Source of the DNA: Artocarpus heterophyllus
Lineage: Eukaryota; Streptophyta; Magnoliopsida; Rosales; Moraceae
Assembly (NCBI GenBank): GCA_025403435.1
Contig: CM046331.1
Location: 27,632,459 to 27,696,458 of the forward strand
Direction: 5' to 3'
Length of the DNA stretch: 64,000 nt
Shown: one piece after another, positions 1-12,060 of the stretch
How positions within the stretch are numbered: position 1 is the first letter of the stretch
Layout: each line of letters starts with the position of its first letter
The notes under the pieces: generated by a model
Database searches by the model: none
The model's input: the letters and a program-made list of their open reading frames with translations, nothing else
What the model was told of the DNA's origin: nothing
Position numbers and translations under genes: made by a program

Positions 1-2275
1 CTTCTATTTATGAGATGACTACAAATGGTTTGTTAATAAATTCTTAAGGAGTCTAGACTATATATAAAACATTGATCTATGTATCATGAAGAATTGTTTG
101 TATAAAGAAGATAATAGTCTTTAGTGTTATGTATACCTGTTTAGAATCTTAGTTGGAACCAACCAATAAACAATATAAAGCTCTAGCAGCTATTGTAAAA
201 AGCAAAAAGTTGCTATAGTGTAAAGCTCTCATATACTACAATTTTTCAACTAATATTTTTAATTTCAACCGCTCTTGCAAATACCTTGATAGTCTAAATT
301 AACTGTTCACAATCCTTAAGCTAAAGTTGAAGATTTTTTCCTTGTAGACACAAACATGTAAAAAAAGGTTACGATCCCGCATTATAGGCCTGGCGATCCC
401 TCAAGTCCACCCTACTCTTGCAGGTAAATGTTAATTATATTTGTCACGGCTCTTCATAATCGTGACATAATATATTTTTCTTGAAAATATTAAGAGACAT
501 CGAAGGCTAAGCACCACATAGCAAAATATGGGTTGACTCATAGCATGTGGGACATGTAGATGTAGCTTGCGTGCCTGCAAGCATTTTTTTTTTCTTTTAA
601 TTTAATCGAAGTGTAGCCAGCATCTAATATGTAAGAAGCAATCATATTTAACCATGTTACATGTTAAATTGAGGCCTACTATTTTGTTAGTAACAAGATT
701 ATAATCCATGAGGATAAAAGGGGTATTGTTAATTGAGAATGAAAGGGAAGAGGGAACTAAAAGCAGTATGATAACATTGCTTAATAATAATATCTAAATT
801 AATGAAACAAATTAATATGATACCAATAATTGATACCATATAGTTTCCCAGCAAGTTTTTTTTTTTTTTTTTAGCCCACCTATCACTATACATCTATTTG
901 CGAAGAAGATATTTTTGTCTTAGTGCAACGGATGCATGCATTTTGCTTTATGCCCCATTGGCCGGTTATGTAAGTTCTGTTGTAGCAATATTCTCTTGAG
1001 CACACTAATGCCATGTCATCTTTTTCAATTGTCACTGAAAAAAAAATGTATAGGGACGTTTTTGGGCTCAAGGTTCCTGGTGCTCATTGGATAAGGGCTT
1101 TTTTAAAAAATAAAATAAAATTAAGGGTATCTATTTTGAACATTTGAAAAGGTAAAATTGAATCTTTACGGGGAGAATGTATGAATTTATGTAATGAATG
1201 TAATATATAGGTATATATTTTTGATAAGATGGTTTGGTAAATGAGTTCAAACTCATGAGTTTGAACTTAAACATTATAGTATATGAGAGCTTTATACTAT
1301 TTAAGTTTAAACTCTTATTTGCTAAACATCCTAGAGATTAAAAAAAAATTAAAGGTACATACTTTCTAAATTAACCTAAAACAATGGGTACAAAAAGAGT
1401 AAATAACTCCAAAATGTAGGGTAAGACCTGCTACAGCTTCCATCTTTATATAAAGAAATGAGCACTTATAGTAGACATGCATTTTGATCATACCAACAGT
1501 TTCTATTATATAAACATTGGACTATCTTTTCTCAACAAATTAATTTTTGATTGTCCGATATGTTAAATATTTGCAACGTAAGACATATAATTTTTTCTAG
1601 TTATAAATTCAATTATTAAAAAATTAATCTAACAGTTAAAATAACATAACATACCGATATAATCAAATTCATGTTCTATCATAAATTTTGTCAAAAAACC
1701 CGGCTGACCTTTATTATGTCCTTTTGCAATGTGACAAAGAGGCGAACAAAAGAAACCCTTTCCCGTCCGAGTGGGACCCTAAGAGGTTGTATTCAGCGAA
1801 GAGGGTTGGTTAAACTAAAGGGCTAAAACGGAAAGCCAGCAAGCTTTGCCCATTGGATGTCGTACAAAGTGTTTTTTGCCCAAACGAGAGTTTTAGGGTT
1901 GCAATCTAATCTTGAAGAAACATCTTTGCAGATTATCAGAAACAAAAGTTAGTTTTTCCAGCATATAAACTGTTGTTTCTTTCATCGAAATATAGTATGG
2001 AAAAAATTGAATACGCTATATTTCGTACGTATTAAAGATGAAGCTTTATTCATATGTTACTGACTTCTCAAAAAAAAAAAAAAAAAAAAAAGAAGAAGAA
2101 AAGAAAAAGAAAGGAAGGAAAAAAAAAGTTAGCAGTTGGTACTTCATATATAGTTCTATTTTATGTTCTGGTATGCATTTTCATCAAACTTGTTACGTAG
2201 ATTGTGAAGTATACTTAAGTAATTTATTAAGCTAGTTGTTTCCCCTCTTAATTTAAAAACTTTATTTTTTAAGAG
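1..2275. other. gene-free interval downstream of pseudogene A
   Basis: I see no coding region here. The interval is AT-rich, with poly-A/T runs such as 859-873 and 2070-2089. From about 440 onward it belongs to duplication copy A and is matched at about 20.6-23.4 kb. A short MITE-like repeat lies at 1228-1331, and another fragment of the same family (motif around AAAGCTCTCATATACTACA) lies at about 150-260. Confidence 0.7.
1228..1331. repeat. short MITE-like repeat (GTTTGG-ended family)
   Basis: A compact inverted-repeat unit of about 104 bp. The left end reads GATGGTTTGGTAAATGAGTT, and the right end (TTTGCTAAACATCC) is its approximate reverse complement. The middle carries the family signature TATGAGAGCTTTATACTAT. 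Related units occur at 11173-11311, 20940-21070, 29465-29655 and 32988-33137. Confidence 0.6.
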
Positions 2276-3098
2276 TTATTAACACTAATGGTCCATGAAC
2301 TTTAGGGTCTCTCTCATTTTGCTTTCTAAACTTTAAAAATCACCACTTTATTCTATGAACTTTCAAAACTCCTCACTTTATCCTTAAATTTTAAAGATTA
2401 TCATTTTTCCCTTGAACTTTCAAACCTCCTCACTTTATCTATTAAATTTTTTCCTATTTTCCTTTCAAATAGACGAAATTAAGCCCACATGATTTACACA
2501 CAGGTCACCTATAAGTACAAAAATAAGATTTTATTATTTCAAAGTTTTGTTTCACATTTACACTCTCACTTAACACCTATGTTTTTTTTTTATTATTTGA
2601 ACTCTCATTTAGTAAGGATTTGCCTGCATATTTCTTTTCATTTTTAATTTGTAACATATTTAATAAATCAATATTATTTACTAATATCTGAATTTGAATA
2701 TTAAAGACGAGAAGATATCGTTGAACAATATTGAAAAGAAATGTGTATACAAACTTTTTTAAAAAGAGAGCTGATAAAAAAATGTTAAATGAGAATATAA
2801 ACATGAAACAAAATCTGATAGTAATAAAATCACATTTTTGTTTTTACAGATGACCCATGTACAAATCACGTTGACTTATTTTTGTCTATTTAAATAAAAA
2901 ATCGGAAAATAAGAAACAAAATGAGGAGCTTTGAAAGTTCAAGGTAAAATGGTGATTTTGAAATTCAGGGGGTGATTTTTAAAATTCAGGAGACAAAATG
3001 AAGAGTTTTGAAAGTTCATGGAGTGAAATGGTAATTTTAAAATTCAAGAGGCAAAGCGAGAGAGATACAAAAGTTTAGAGGCCATTAGTGTTAATAAT
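2276..3098. mobile_element. long-TIR non-autonomous DNA transposon (Mutator-like)
   Basis: The first roughly 200 bp are an inverted copy of the last roughly 200 bp. The left end starts TTATTAACACTAATGG and continues with repeated ACTTT / CTCACTTTAT blocks. The right end is CCATTAGTGTTAATAA preceded by the complementary blocks. Long terminal inverted repeats without a coding region suggest a Mutator-type MITE. Copy B of the duplication runs through the equivalent site (about 23380) without it, so it inserted after duplication or was lost from B. I could not identify a clean 9-bp target duplication, so the superfamily is inferred. Confidence 0.7.
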
Positions 3099-4124
3099 CC
3101 TTTTTTTAATAAAATTAAAGACTGATTTTGTTCTTTTCTTTCTTTTTTGTTTCCTTATTGGCTAACATATTTTACAAGTACTCAGAATGTACATTTCGGT
3201 AGAAAAACAAATTATCCTTTAATTAGTTTTCTTTCTTTTGCCGGAAGATTTATCCTCAAGTTAGAAAAGTTTTACTCCAATTGTTTTTTTTTCTTAAATT
3301 TATATTATGGTTAATGGCAGGATTATGGCAAGACCAACCTTTTTCTTTTTTTTTGGTTCTATTGTGCTTGGCAACATTGTAAAATTTGTACTACTTGTCA
3401 GGTGACACCCAATGATGAAAAATTGTATATCCAAATTGATTTTGACCAATATTTATTTAACGTCTGCATTTGAGAATTAAGTTAAAACCAAAAATTTTAT
3501 ATCCAAATTGATTTTGACCAATATTTATTTAATGTCTATATTTGAGAATTAAGTTAAAACTTGAAATTATAACTTAAAATTATTATATATGTGAGAGCTT
3601 CACACTCCAATAGTTGAAACTTGGTTCCCAAAAGATGTGACTCAAATTAACTGGTGTGACCTCTAGAGTAGGTTATTTTAGTGTCAAAGTCTTGGGGGAA
3701 ATTAGTTTTAGTCAAGCTAAAGGTCAAAGTCAATAAGCCATGATAGAGTGCGACAACACCTTGGCAAGTAATAAGTTTTGTGCGTACATTTATATGGGCA
3801 TAGCATGTGGACTAAGGACATTGATTCAATCAAACTTTGGCCTAAAATTAACCCATAAAGCCCCCCTACCTCTTGAATTCCCTCGTTATAAATAACTTCA
3901 AACATAGTACATGTAAAATAAATGGAGTAAACTATATTTAGCTAATTTCCACTACATTTCCAACATACACACTACAAAAACAAAAAAAAAAAGCAAAAGT
4001 TTGTTGCGCAACAAAAACTTAATATCTTTAGACATATTACATTTAAAATAAATAGTTAAATATATTTAGCTCATTTTTCATAATATGTTCTTCAACATAC
4101 ATTATTGTTGGGGTTCTGTACTTT

Positions 4125-4352
4125 TCATAGAATAAACCTTTGTAGCCCAACTTTCTTACCAGTGTCTTGAACATCTTTCTGGTTTTGCTGTTTGTATTCT
4201 TCGAAACTGAACTTCCTATAAATCGCCGGTTGGCTGTAGCTCTCCACCGTTGCTTCATCAGACGGGCAGTAGAAATACGCGGCAGAAAACCTCTGGAATT
4301 GAGAGGCAACCACTCGGTATTTTACGCTTCCGTAAACTCCATTGCTCAAGGC
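4125..4352 (-). pseudogene. GA2ox8-like copy A, exon 3
   Basis: An AG acceptor at 4354-4353 opens a frame encoding the C-terminal part of the dioxygenase fold and ending in a natural-looking TGA at 4125-4127. The usual H-R-V of the distal iron ligand is Y-R-V here (TAC, 4317-4319), while RFS of the 2-oxoglutarate site is kept. The frame is otherwise open to the end and matches the family C-terminus (KVGLQRF), so this exon has decayed less than exons 1 and 2. Confidence 0.88.
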
Positions 4353-4671
4353 CTAATTTGATTAAAACATCGCATGACCCTATCTATTCAAAGAAATTAT
4401 CAAAATAAGGTCAGTTTTCACTAATCTCTACTTGATGATTAATTATTACTTGAATTTCAAAATTTGCACATGCAAATCAGGTAAAACTGTTCCTCCAAAC
4501 AAAAAAAAAAGGTAAATTGTATATTAGTCCCAAAAGGTACTCCTATATGAAAGATCTCAAATGCCCTAATGATAACTAATTGTTGATCATAGAAATATAA
4601 GGAATATCATATATACATACAGATTAAAGTGCGTTCTAAACAAATTTAGTAATTGATCATTAATTACATAC

Positions 4672-4997
4672 CTCAAATAAGTCTCCAACGTTAACAATAA
4701 GAGCTTCGGGATTAGGCTTTACACCAACCATCTTCCATCTTTGAGCAATTGCAGGCCCTGAATCTGATCATTGTGCACCACCGAGAGGAAATCGGTATCG
4801 GTGTGAGGGATTAGTCCAAAGTCCAGCTTAGAAGAAGAATAAGGGCATGGGGGGTATCTGTTTATTCGGAGATTACTAAAGCTTGAAGGACAATTTTTTT
4901 CGAAATAGATAAATTTTATTCCCAAGTTTTGTGCTAGAATTTCAACTAAGGTTTTCGCTAGATCAGATGCTGCTTTTGCAAATCTTTCCATTGTTAA
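4672..4997 (-). pseudogene. GA2ox8-like copy A, exon 2
   Basis: Encodes the jelly-roll core with NRYPPCP and the HxD iron-binding motif (His codon 4803-4805, Asp 4797-4799), both intact. The 5' junction is mutated: the base that should be the G of the acceptor AG is A at 4999, so only an AG one base downstream is available. A 1-nt deletion relative to copy B near 4727 creates a TAA at 4719-4721. Downstream similarity resumes in the other frame to a normal GT donor at 4671-4670. Confidence 0.88.
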
Positions 4998-6087
4998 CTT
5001 GTAGACAAGAGTGCATTTAGAATAGACATAGACAACCAGAAAAAAAAATTATGAAACCTATGAAGAAAAACTTTTTTTTTAATAAATATCGAGAAGGAAT
5101 TATAGGCATTGGACTTTAATAGGACATTCCAACTAGAATCGCACTCAAAGAAAACTCGTCCTCTGACAGATTCCTCACATATTATTAGATAATATAACAA
5201 GATAAAGAATAAATTACAGACACTACATAAGAAGCAACTCGAAAAGAGAATCACAAAGCATTACAAAACATGAAGACCCGAAAATTGAAAGAGTAACCTA
5301 CACGGAAAAATTTGATGACGATATATATAGAACTAATTATAAAATTCATGCCCTTGAATACATGAAAAGATTATTTATGCCTTGGGAGGTCGATCGATTA
5401 TGTTCCGGAAAATCCCCAATTATCCAGCCGTCAAGAAGAGGGCTGGCTCCTTTTCTGCTGTTGAATGAAAGTTTTTTTTTTTTCTTTCAAATGTTGAAAA
5501 GAAAAGGAAAAAAAACTGACACAATGTTAGATAACATCATATCTTTCTAGCTTCTTCTGAATATTATCATGTAAAGATACAAGGATCTTTCTAGGCAGTA
5601 CTGCTAGCTTTTTACATTTTTCTTCACTTAAGCTGTTTAAGTTTAACCTAATATCTTACATTGTCTTATGTTGTAGGCGATTAATAAATTAAATTCCGAA
5701 AAGGGCAAAGAAGACGAGAAGAACAGTTCAATGCACTCAGTCACATAAATAAAAGGCAAGGAAAGGTAATAAACCAAGATAAAGAAAAAACTATGTATAA
5801 AAAGTTTAACTTGAGGGTATGAGCTTATAATGGCATATGTAAAAGATGCCAAAATGCATGTCATGACCAAAAACTTTAGGGCACTTAAAAGATGCCCCAC
5901 TCTGACAAGGCTTTTCCCAAAAGAAGGGCCTTTATTTATTTGTTCAGGTGGTACACCCATGGTGCCCCAATGGTTGTTGTAGGTCTTGTATAGATATATC
6001 CAGTGCTTTCTAGTACTACTAAACTAAAAATAACCATGCAGCCCCTTGTGACAAGGCGTAACATTATGTACGTGCTATCTTGGATTC

Positions 6088-6830
6088 TTACAAGCGATTC
6101 ACATTTTTATTCTCTCCCTGCATATAATTTTTAGGAGATTTCCATTCTCTAAATCGAAAAAAACAAACTATCAGCAGGTCTCTTTCTTTTTCAGCTGTTG
6201 GATATATATTAAAAACTGCATGCTCTAAATACTTTTTAGGATTTTTGATGCATTTGTTGTTTAAACTTTTTGTTTTTTTACAATGTAGTCCTTAAACTTT
6301 TTTTTGTGTTGCAGCGGAGTCCCTAACCTTCGTTAACTATGACAACGACTAAGTCTTTAATCATAAATTTAGTCAAAATTTAAAAGAAAAAGATGGAATT
6401 TTGAGCATTACAATGATTACAATATACATATATAGCCAACAAAATTGTTAAAATCATTAACAATAATATATTTTTACAAGTGATTCATATTTTTACTCTC
6501 TCTCTATACATATATTTTTAGGAGATTTCTATTCTTTTACTAGAAAAAAATAGACTATCACCAAGTCTGTCTTTTTCAGCCATAGGATATGTATTACAAT
6601 TGTATGTTTTGTTATGTATACCTTTTAGTGTTTCTGGTGCATTTATTCCTAAACTTTTGCATTTTGCATTAACATACTAGTTCTTGGTCTTTTTGTTTTG
6701 TTACAATTGAGTCCCTAAACTTAGCTAAATATGACAACTAAGTGTCTAATAAAAATTTCATCAAAACTGGGACATAAAACAACACGTGATTACAATATAC
6801 ATATAAGCCAACAAAATTGTAAAAAAAATC
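6088..6830. repeat. imperfect direct duplication inside intron 1 of copy A
   Basis: Two head-to-tail units of about 370 bp (about 6088-6455 and 6470-6830) share ordered blocks: TTTTTAGGAGATTTC at 6129 and 6519, the CTTTTTCAGC... block at 6187 and 6570, GAGTCCCTAAC-type text at 6318 and 6710, and GATTACAATATACATAT at 6415 and 6788. Copy B has only the first block (26580-26640), so the doubling is private to copy A. The right unit continues into a terminal inverted repeat at 7040-7113. Confidence 0.65.
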
Positions 6831-7113
6831 GTTATAATTATATAATTTCATTTACTTTATGTTCTTTTTTTTTTTTTGGTACAAAATTGAACAATTTAAC
6901 TCTTATTAGAAGCAACTAAGGTGCAATGGCCTTCTAAATGGGTCACGTGAATCTACATTCTCGTTTTCTATCCCAATATTGATAGCCATTTGTAATTAGC
7001 ACTTAATTACCACATTTTATTAAGTTTAGGAACTCGATCGCTACAAAAAAGGTTAAGGATTATATCGGCAAAAAGCAAAAAGTTTAGGGAACAAATGTAC
7101 CAAAGACTCTATT
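6620..7113. mobile_element. MITE with about 50-bp terminal inverted repeats
   Basis: The left end (GTGTTTCTGGTGCATTTATT) is matched in inverted orientation by the right end (GGGAACAAATGTACCAAAGA). The similarity extends about 50 bp inward through the CCTAAACTTT block. A second partial left end lies at about 6233-6300 because of the direct duplication. There is no coding content. Confidence 0.5.
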
Positions 7114-7209
7114 TTTTAATTTTGATGAGATATAATGGTTTAACATCCACTATTGGTGTAAGAAACTATAATATAAAGACCTTTTTGTTTTAATGAAAAT
7201 AGTCATTTT

Positions 7210-8097
7210 AGTAGTGGAGTTGTTTATGGTCGAGTGGGGTAGCTGCCCCAATGATTTTTCAAACAAAAATAAAATAAAGAAATTGTCCCTTTTAAAATTT
7301 CCTTTTCAATTTGATCCCCAATAAGATTTAATCTTTTTATAAATACCCTAACTGAACTTTACTTTAGTTTTATTTCCTTTTATATTTTTTCTATAAACAA
7401 TTTTAAACCTATTACTCTTGAGCTATTGTGATATGTTTTATGATTTATATGTGTGGAAAAACTTTTATGGGGTTTTTTAGTCTTCTTTGTACCTTGCATT
7501 TTAAGGCATACACTATATTTAAAATTATATCACATTTATACCTTCATGTGGCAAATTCACGCCAAATACTCACCCCCTTTGGTCAAAAGTTGATTTTTAC
7601 TATAAAAAAGACGTAAATATGCCTACATTTTTACAATTTTTTCCATATTCTTTTTATTTTATTTAGGACATTTAGATCTTTTTTGTGGTCAAAAGTGATT
7701 AGTCACGAATGAAAAGGTCAGAATTAATATAATTCAAATCTTAAAATAGCAAAATATTGAAAAAAAATTAACTCTAAAATATAAGTGATGATTTTCATGA
7801 CCTTAAAATGCAAGTAGGAAAAAAAAAAGAACTTTTTCTATAGTAGCGTAATCCTTGTCGATATGATCAAAATCATATAGTATGCAAAACAAATACTTTT
7901 TTATAGAGCTAAGACGTGTTAAGACAACACCCTATCTGTAGGTTTTTTTTATTCATATCATAAGGTTCTCTATATATATTTTGTAGATCTTAAAAAAATT
8001 GTTACATTTATTTGTATTTTTTATGTCATTTATTTTTTAAAAAATCAACTGGTATATCATTACACGCCTAATGAGATTGAAGGCTGGCTCAGCCACT
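7210..8097. mobile_element. non-autonomous DNA transposon with GTGG(C)GGAG-type ends
   Basis: The left end AGTAGTGGAGTTG, followed by GAGTGGGGTAGCTGCCCC, is paired with an inverted right end GGCTGGCTCAGCCACTA. Related ends occur at 13566-13640 and 32240-32590 in this window (TAGTGRCRGAGCCAG / CTGGTTCCGCCA). The interior is AT-rich with no coding region. It lies in intron 1 of pseudogene A. Confidence 0.5.
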
Positions 8098-9895
8098 AAA
8101 TCCTTTTGTACATATACTTATATACTCTTCTGTGAGTGTAGATATTTTTTGACGGATAATATGTGATATTTTTTGAACAGGTACTAAATGCTTGAGTGCA
8201 ATAAGGCAGAAAAAAAAAAATCAAGGACTTGCTTGGTACAATGAATAGGGGTTGAGAGGTTTGATATCTGGATTTTTTTTTTTAATTTGAATTGTTTAAT
8301 AAGAGGAATTAGTAGTATATGGGGAATGGATTCAGAGATTGATAAACATTGACTATAATGGAAAGGACTTAAATTGAGATAAGTTATAAGAGGTGATTTT
8401 TTAAAATTCTTTCCTTCTTCTCTTACCAAATTGAAAATTTATAATGTCTTCTTTCTCCCTCTCTACAGTTCTTTTATTTAAGTTACAATCGACCTCTCTT
8501 CTTAGCCTTTTAGGCAATCATCCTTTTAACAAAATAATTAGTGCCACGAGCACTTTTTTTTAAAGTTTCTTTAATTAATGGGGTTTTTATGACGTAACTT
8601 TTCGAATAATTGTTATTACATTTTTTAATTAGCATATATTATAGCATGCATCATTTTATATATATAGATAAAGACTATTAGAGGGATTGAACACATAACT
8701 CACCTTCTAAAGTCCTCTCCGACCTCTTCCCCAACGCTATTAGACCAAAGGATCTTAGACGATGGTTATTATATTAATCCAATATACATACTTTCATAAG
8801 GAAGACAGTGAATGAGAACTCCTCTAGTAATTTTTGTTTCTATTTCTAGCTCGAATAGTCTATATTCTAACAAAATAGTAACGTAATCTTGATGATTTTT
8901 TTTTATGAAAGAAAAAAATTAACAAATAAAAAACGCTCCAGACTCTATATAAAAAGCCCTTAGGTTTTTTAGTTGCTACCATTATATAATATATATTTAT
9001 ATAGGGAGCTAACTCTCAATGATCATGGGTTCGAACGTTGTTTATAAGGTGAATACGAACAGTCTATCTGGTCTCTCTTGGGAGAGCTGGTTAGGTTTTT
9101 AAGAGGTTTTGTTAAGCGTTGCTTTTCAGATATATCCAATTTTCTTTTGAAGTCGGGCTAATTTCTAATTGATAGCACTTGGAAATTTTACTGGCGTTTC
9201 CTTTGAATGAAGTGCGATTTCAATTATATATCTTGTGACTATTTTTCAGAGAAGTCTCTTTTTAGTTCTCAAGAAATTTAGATCTAGATGAGCTCAAAGT
9301 TTATTTTATGCTAGATCAACTGACGGTCATGATATCTCATGTTTATTTATAAGGCGATTGTGTGACAAATGAGTTGGTTACTTTTGTAGTTTCACATGTG
9401 CATTTTCTCTATGGTTTTAACTCTAGATTTTTTTCATCAGTTTGTCGACAAAGATATATCATTCCTCCCTTTTCTTTCACTTTTCTTATTAGGATGGTTA
9501 CCTTTTCTCTTTGGAACATGCATTCGTTTTCTTTTTCTCCTAATGTTTTCCTTCGGGTTTTTCCCCCCCACGAAAGGTTTCAATAGAGCCCTAATTTTCA
9601 AATTGGATAGGTCGTTTAAGGGGATAGGCTCTAGTCTTTCGGTTTCCTTGCTCTTTACTGAGTTATTGTCTTTTATTTTCTGGTTTTTTTTAAAATTTTC
9701 TTTTATGTTTTAATAATATGAGTTGAATGGTTGGTATAAATTAAAATTTTCTGGTAAGTATTTTGACATCGGTTATCCTCTCTTTATTAAGAAAAGAAAA
9801 ACAACCACACATATATATGTATTATATAAAACCTAACAGAAAAATATGGTTGAACTCTTGAAAATTACAGAAACACACAAGAAACATATATATAC

Positions 9896-10347
9896 CCTAG
9901 ATTCATGTCGCATTTAGTCTTACTCATTGTTGATACATCAGTGATAGATATACGAAGGGCTTCTGATCATGAGAGCTGCTTGAGACAGGTGGCCTTGGGA
10001 TTACCCCAGCGATAAGTATTGGATGACAAATTCAAAAAGTTGTTCTGAATCTTCTTTTCAAATGGCTGACAGAAGACCTTCTTCTGCTCATATTCCAAGC
10101 TCTCATGAATTTCCCTTGAGATTCCATGATTGACAACTTGAAAGAAACCCCATGTGCTTGCAGCTTGAGCAATTTCATGGATGCAACTCTCTCTCTCTAG
10201 CTGGTCATAAGACCTTAGATGGCTAAGATTGACCAAATGTAGATTACAATCCTCTACAATACAAATCTTGTCATCTTTCGTTGTGTTGAGGGAGTTTTCT
10301 AAGAGGGTTTTGTGGGTTTGCTCAAAAGGTGGTTGATCAGAATCCAT
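9896..10347 (-). pseudogene. GA2ox8-like copy A, exon 1
   Basis: Starts at an ATG (10347-10345) with 126 open codons, then a TGA at 9967-9969 where copy B has TGG (Trp) in the conserved QLSWSEAFH block. Similarity to copy B continues to a GT donor at 9895-9894, which shows that the stop is internal and not the natural exon end. The region just upstream (10348-10400) is GC-richer than its surroundings and could be the old 5' untranslated leader. It has no counterpart in copy B. Confidence 0.88.
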
Positions 10348-11172
10348 GGAGATGGAGGCCGGCGAGAGGACTACGAAGAAGAGGAACCTTCGACTTGTTT
10401 CCTTGATTAATAATTAGCCCTGAGTAAGAACTATGCTACAAACCAATATATATATATTATCTAGCTTACCAGAAGGTTTAGAAATTATAAACACGCAAGT
10501 GAAAGACCTGATTCATTCATTTATTCTCTTTTTAAGGCAACATGCACTACAAAACCTAGTCTTCGGTTTTCCTCACCTTCTATACCACATCACTAATATT
10601 GTTAATCAAACTGTAAAGAAAACCGCATGATTAATGAGAAAACTATACATATATATAAAAGAGCATATATAAAAGCTTGTTTTCAATAATTACATTTCCC
10701 AAGCCAATTTTTATATTTTAATAACAATTAATAATGTGACATTATATGAATTCAAACCCAACAATTATCATAATTTTTTAGTACTATTTACTTCGTTACA
10801 GCTTTTAGATTTATATCAAATGAATATGACTAATAATAATATTTATTAACAATGTAGTCATTAAAACCATTTGTGTGTGGTACTAGGACAAAATAAAAGA
10901 AAAATAAACATTAACAAACCTGTAGTAATACTCCTACCAAATGGGATGAGAAGTATCTTAAATAATACTACGTTAGAGGCCAAGTTTGGAACATATATAT
11001 AAGCTTTTAAGGAAAATGGTTGGTTGGGAAAAGTGCTGATTGAGAATCTATGGCTGCCTCAGGAACACGCGTTTGAAGATTTTATCAGACAAATGCATGA
11101 AAGTGAGAGAGTGCATATCATGCACGTATCTTTTTTTTCCCAATCCACTAAAGCTAAAAATAAAAACAATAA

Positions 11173-11311
11173 GGTGTTTAAGAGTATTAGTTTGAGCCAA
11201 TTGGTTCAAAACACTATAATATTTAAGAACTTTACTTTATAATTTAATTTATTTTATTTAACATGTGAAAGCTTCATATATTGTTTAAGTTCAAACTAAT
11301 TGATAACATCC
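11173..11311. repeat. short MITE-like repeat (GTTTGG-ended family)
   Basis: A unit of about 139 bp running from GGTGTTTAAGAGTATTAGTT to GATAACATCC, with the family core ACATGTGAAAGCTTCATAT and flanking GTTCAAAC/GTTTGAGC inverted blocks. Same family as 1228-1331 and 32988-33137. Confidence 0.5.
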
Positions 11312-11659
11312 TAAAAGTCGGTCGATCTATATTCTTCTATTTTAGACATTAAAAAATTTAATAGATTAATAAAATTAAGGGTCTCTTTCTTTCTCAAAAT
11401 TAATCTAAATATCATTCGTTAATCCTTCAGCTAGTAATGGATTTTGAAATAATTGGTACATTGTCGGCCGTCACTATCTCCCTAAGTACTTTTAGAGACA
11501 GTGACTAAATATGTTCACAGAAAAATCAGTCACGGACGAAATAGGTTTGAATTTTCTGAATTAAAATTTATGAAGAAAATATATGGTCTTAAAAGTTATA
11601 AAAATCTATATATATAGATATATATGTCATGATGAGAGAGAACAACTAGCTAGAAACAC

Positions 11660-12060
11660 GATCGAATAAAGATTTGAAAGATTCGTCTCGTCGTTTGTCA
11701 AGGACACCCTTTCTACCTAGCAGTTGCAATATGTGTTTACGTGATAACGAGACCATTGAGCATCACTTTATGAAATGCATCAATTTCCTTGGATTGAAAT
11801 TTCTAATGCTTTTTATGGGCATTTGAATATTTTGAGCCATTTTTAGAGCTTTTTTTTAATGTCGGCAATGAAGGAGAAGTTAAGCCCAAAGTATTTTTTT
11901 TTTTTTTGTTTTTTTGCTTTTCTTTTGTTTTGAGCTATTGGACTATTTGGAACTCTAGAGATTAAAATATCAACTTCATAACTTGATAGAGCTGGTTGTG
12001 GATAATTTTCATTTCGAAGGGTTGTTTCTCACTTCTGATTGATATCTCTTTTTACTACCG
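11660..12060 (+). pseudogene. LINE reverse-transcriptase zinc-binding (zf-RVT) remnant
   Basis: The plus-strand frame across 11715-11790 encodes a cysteine/histidine cluster of the form CNMCLRDNETIEHHFMKC. It has the spacing of the zf-RVT zinc-binding domain at the end of plant LINE ORF2 proteins (C-x2-C, then H, then C). Downstream, stop codons interrupt weakly LINE-like text. Only this C-terminal scrap is recognisable, and the reverse transcriptase itself is absent. It is most likely a 5'-truncated LINE copy, as is usual for target-primed insertion. Confidence 0.5.

Larger units (their letters stand above)
440..10340. repeat. segmental duplication, copy A (carries GA2ox8-like pseudogene A)
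   Basis: This block and 20636-29464 align in order and in the same orientation along their whole length. Matching anchors include 870-1030 with 21127-21240, 1740-1980 with 22866-23140, 3130-3290 with 23390-23530, 3690-3900 with 24250-24420, 5880-6100 with 26390-26600, 8160-8520 with 27750-28030 and 8960-9780 with 28350-28970, plus all three exons of the GA2ox8-like gene. A hand count over about 147 bp of exon 3 gives roughly 88 percent identity. Introns are less similar and differ by several private insertions. The left limit is approximate, because similarity fades before about 440 and the window edge is near. Confidence 0.85.
4125..10347 (-). pseudogene. gibberellin 2-oxidase 8-like pseudogene, copy A
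   Basis: Three-exon gene on the minus strand resembling C20-gibberellin 2-oxidases (GA2ox8 class). These are cytosolic 2-oxoglutarate/Fe(II) dioxygenases that inactivate GA precursors by 2-beta-hydroxylation. Exons are 10347-9896, 4997-4672 and 4352-4125, about 1006 bp in total, enough for about 335 residues, the usual family size. Visible signatures are WGFFQVVNHGIS in exon 1, NRYPPCP and HTDTDF (iron ligands His and Asp) in exon 2, and RFSAAYF (2OG-binding Arg and Ser) in exon 3. It is broken in four ways: Trp codon 127 is TGA (9967-9969); the intron-1 acceptor AG is AA at 5000-4999, pushing the next AG by one base and giving a frameshift with an immediate stop; one base is missing near 4727; and the distal iron-ligand His is Tyr (codon 4317-4319). 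Intron 1 is about 4.9 kb and full of transposon debris. Confidence 0.9.

Noticed and set aside
2038..2235. 65-codon Lys-rich frame
   Set aside because: Produced by a poly-A/GAA tract at 2070-2130.
9000..9060. Possible tRNA or SINE internal promoter (GGTTCGAAC at about 9031)
   Set aside because: No matching A box or cloverleaf, and copy B does not conserve the motif.
9396..9713. 105-codon hydrophobic open frame on the plus strand
   Set aside because: It lies in intron 1 of pseudogene A. The corresponding part of copy B (about 28590-28910) does not keep the frame, and the composition is T-rich low complexity.
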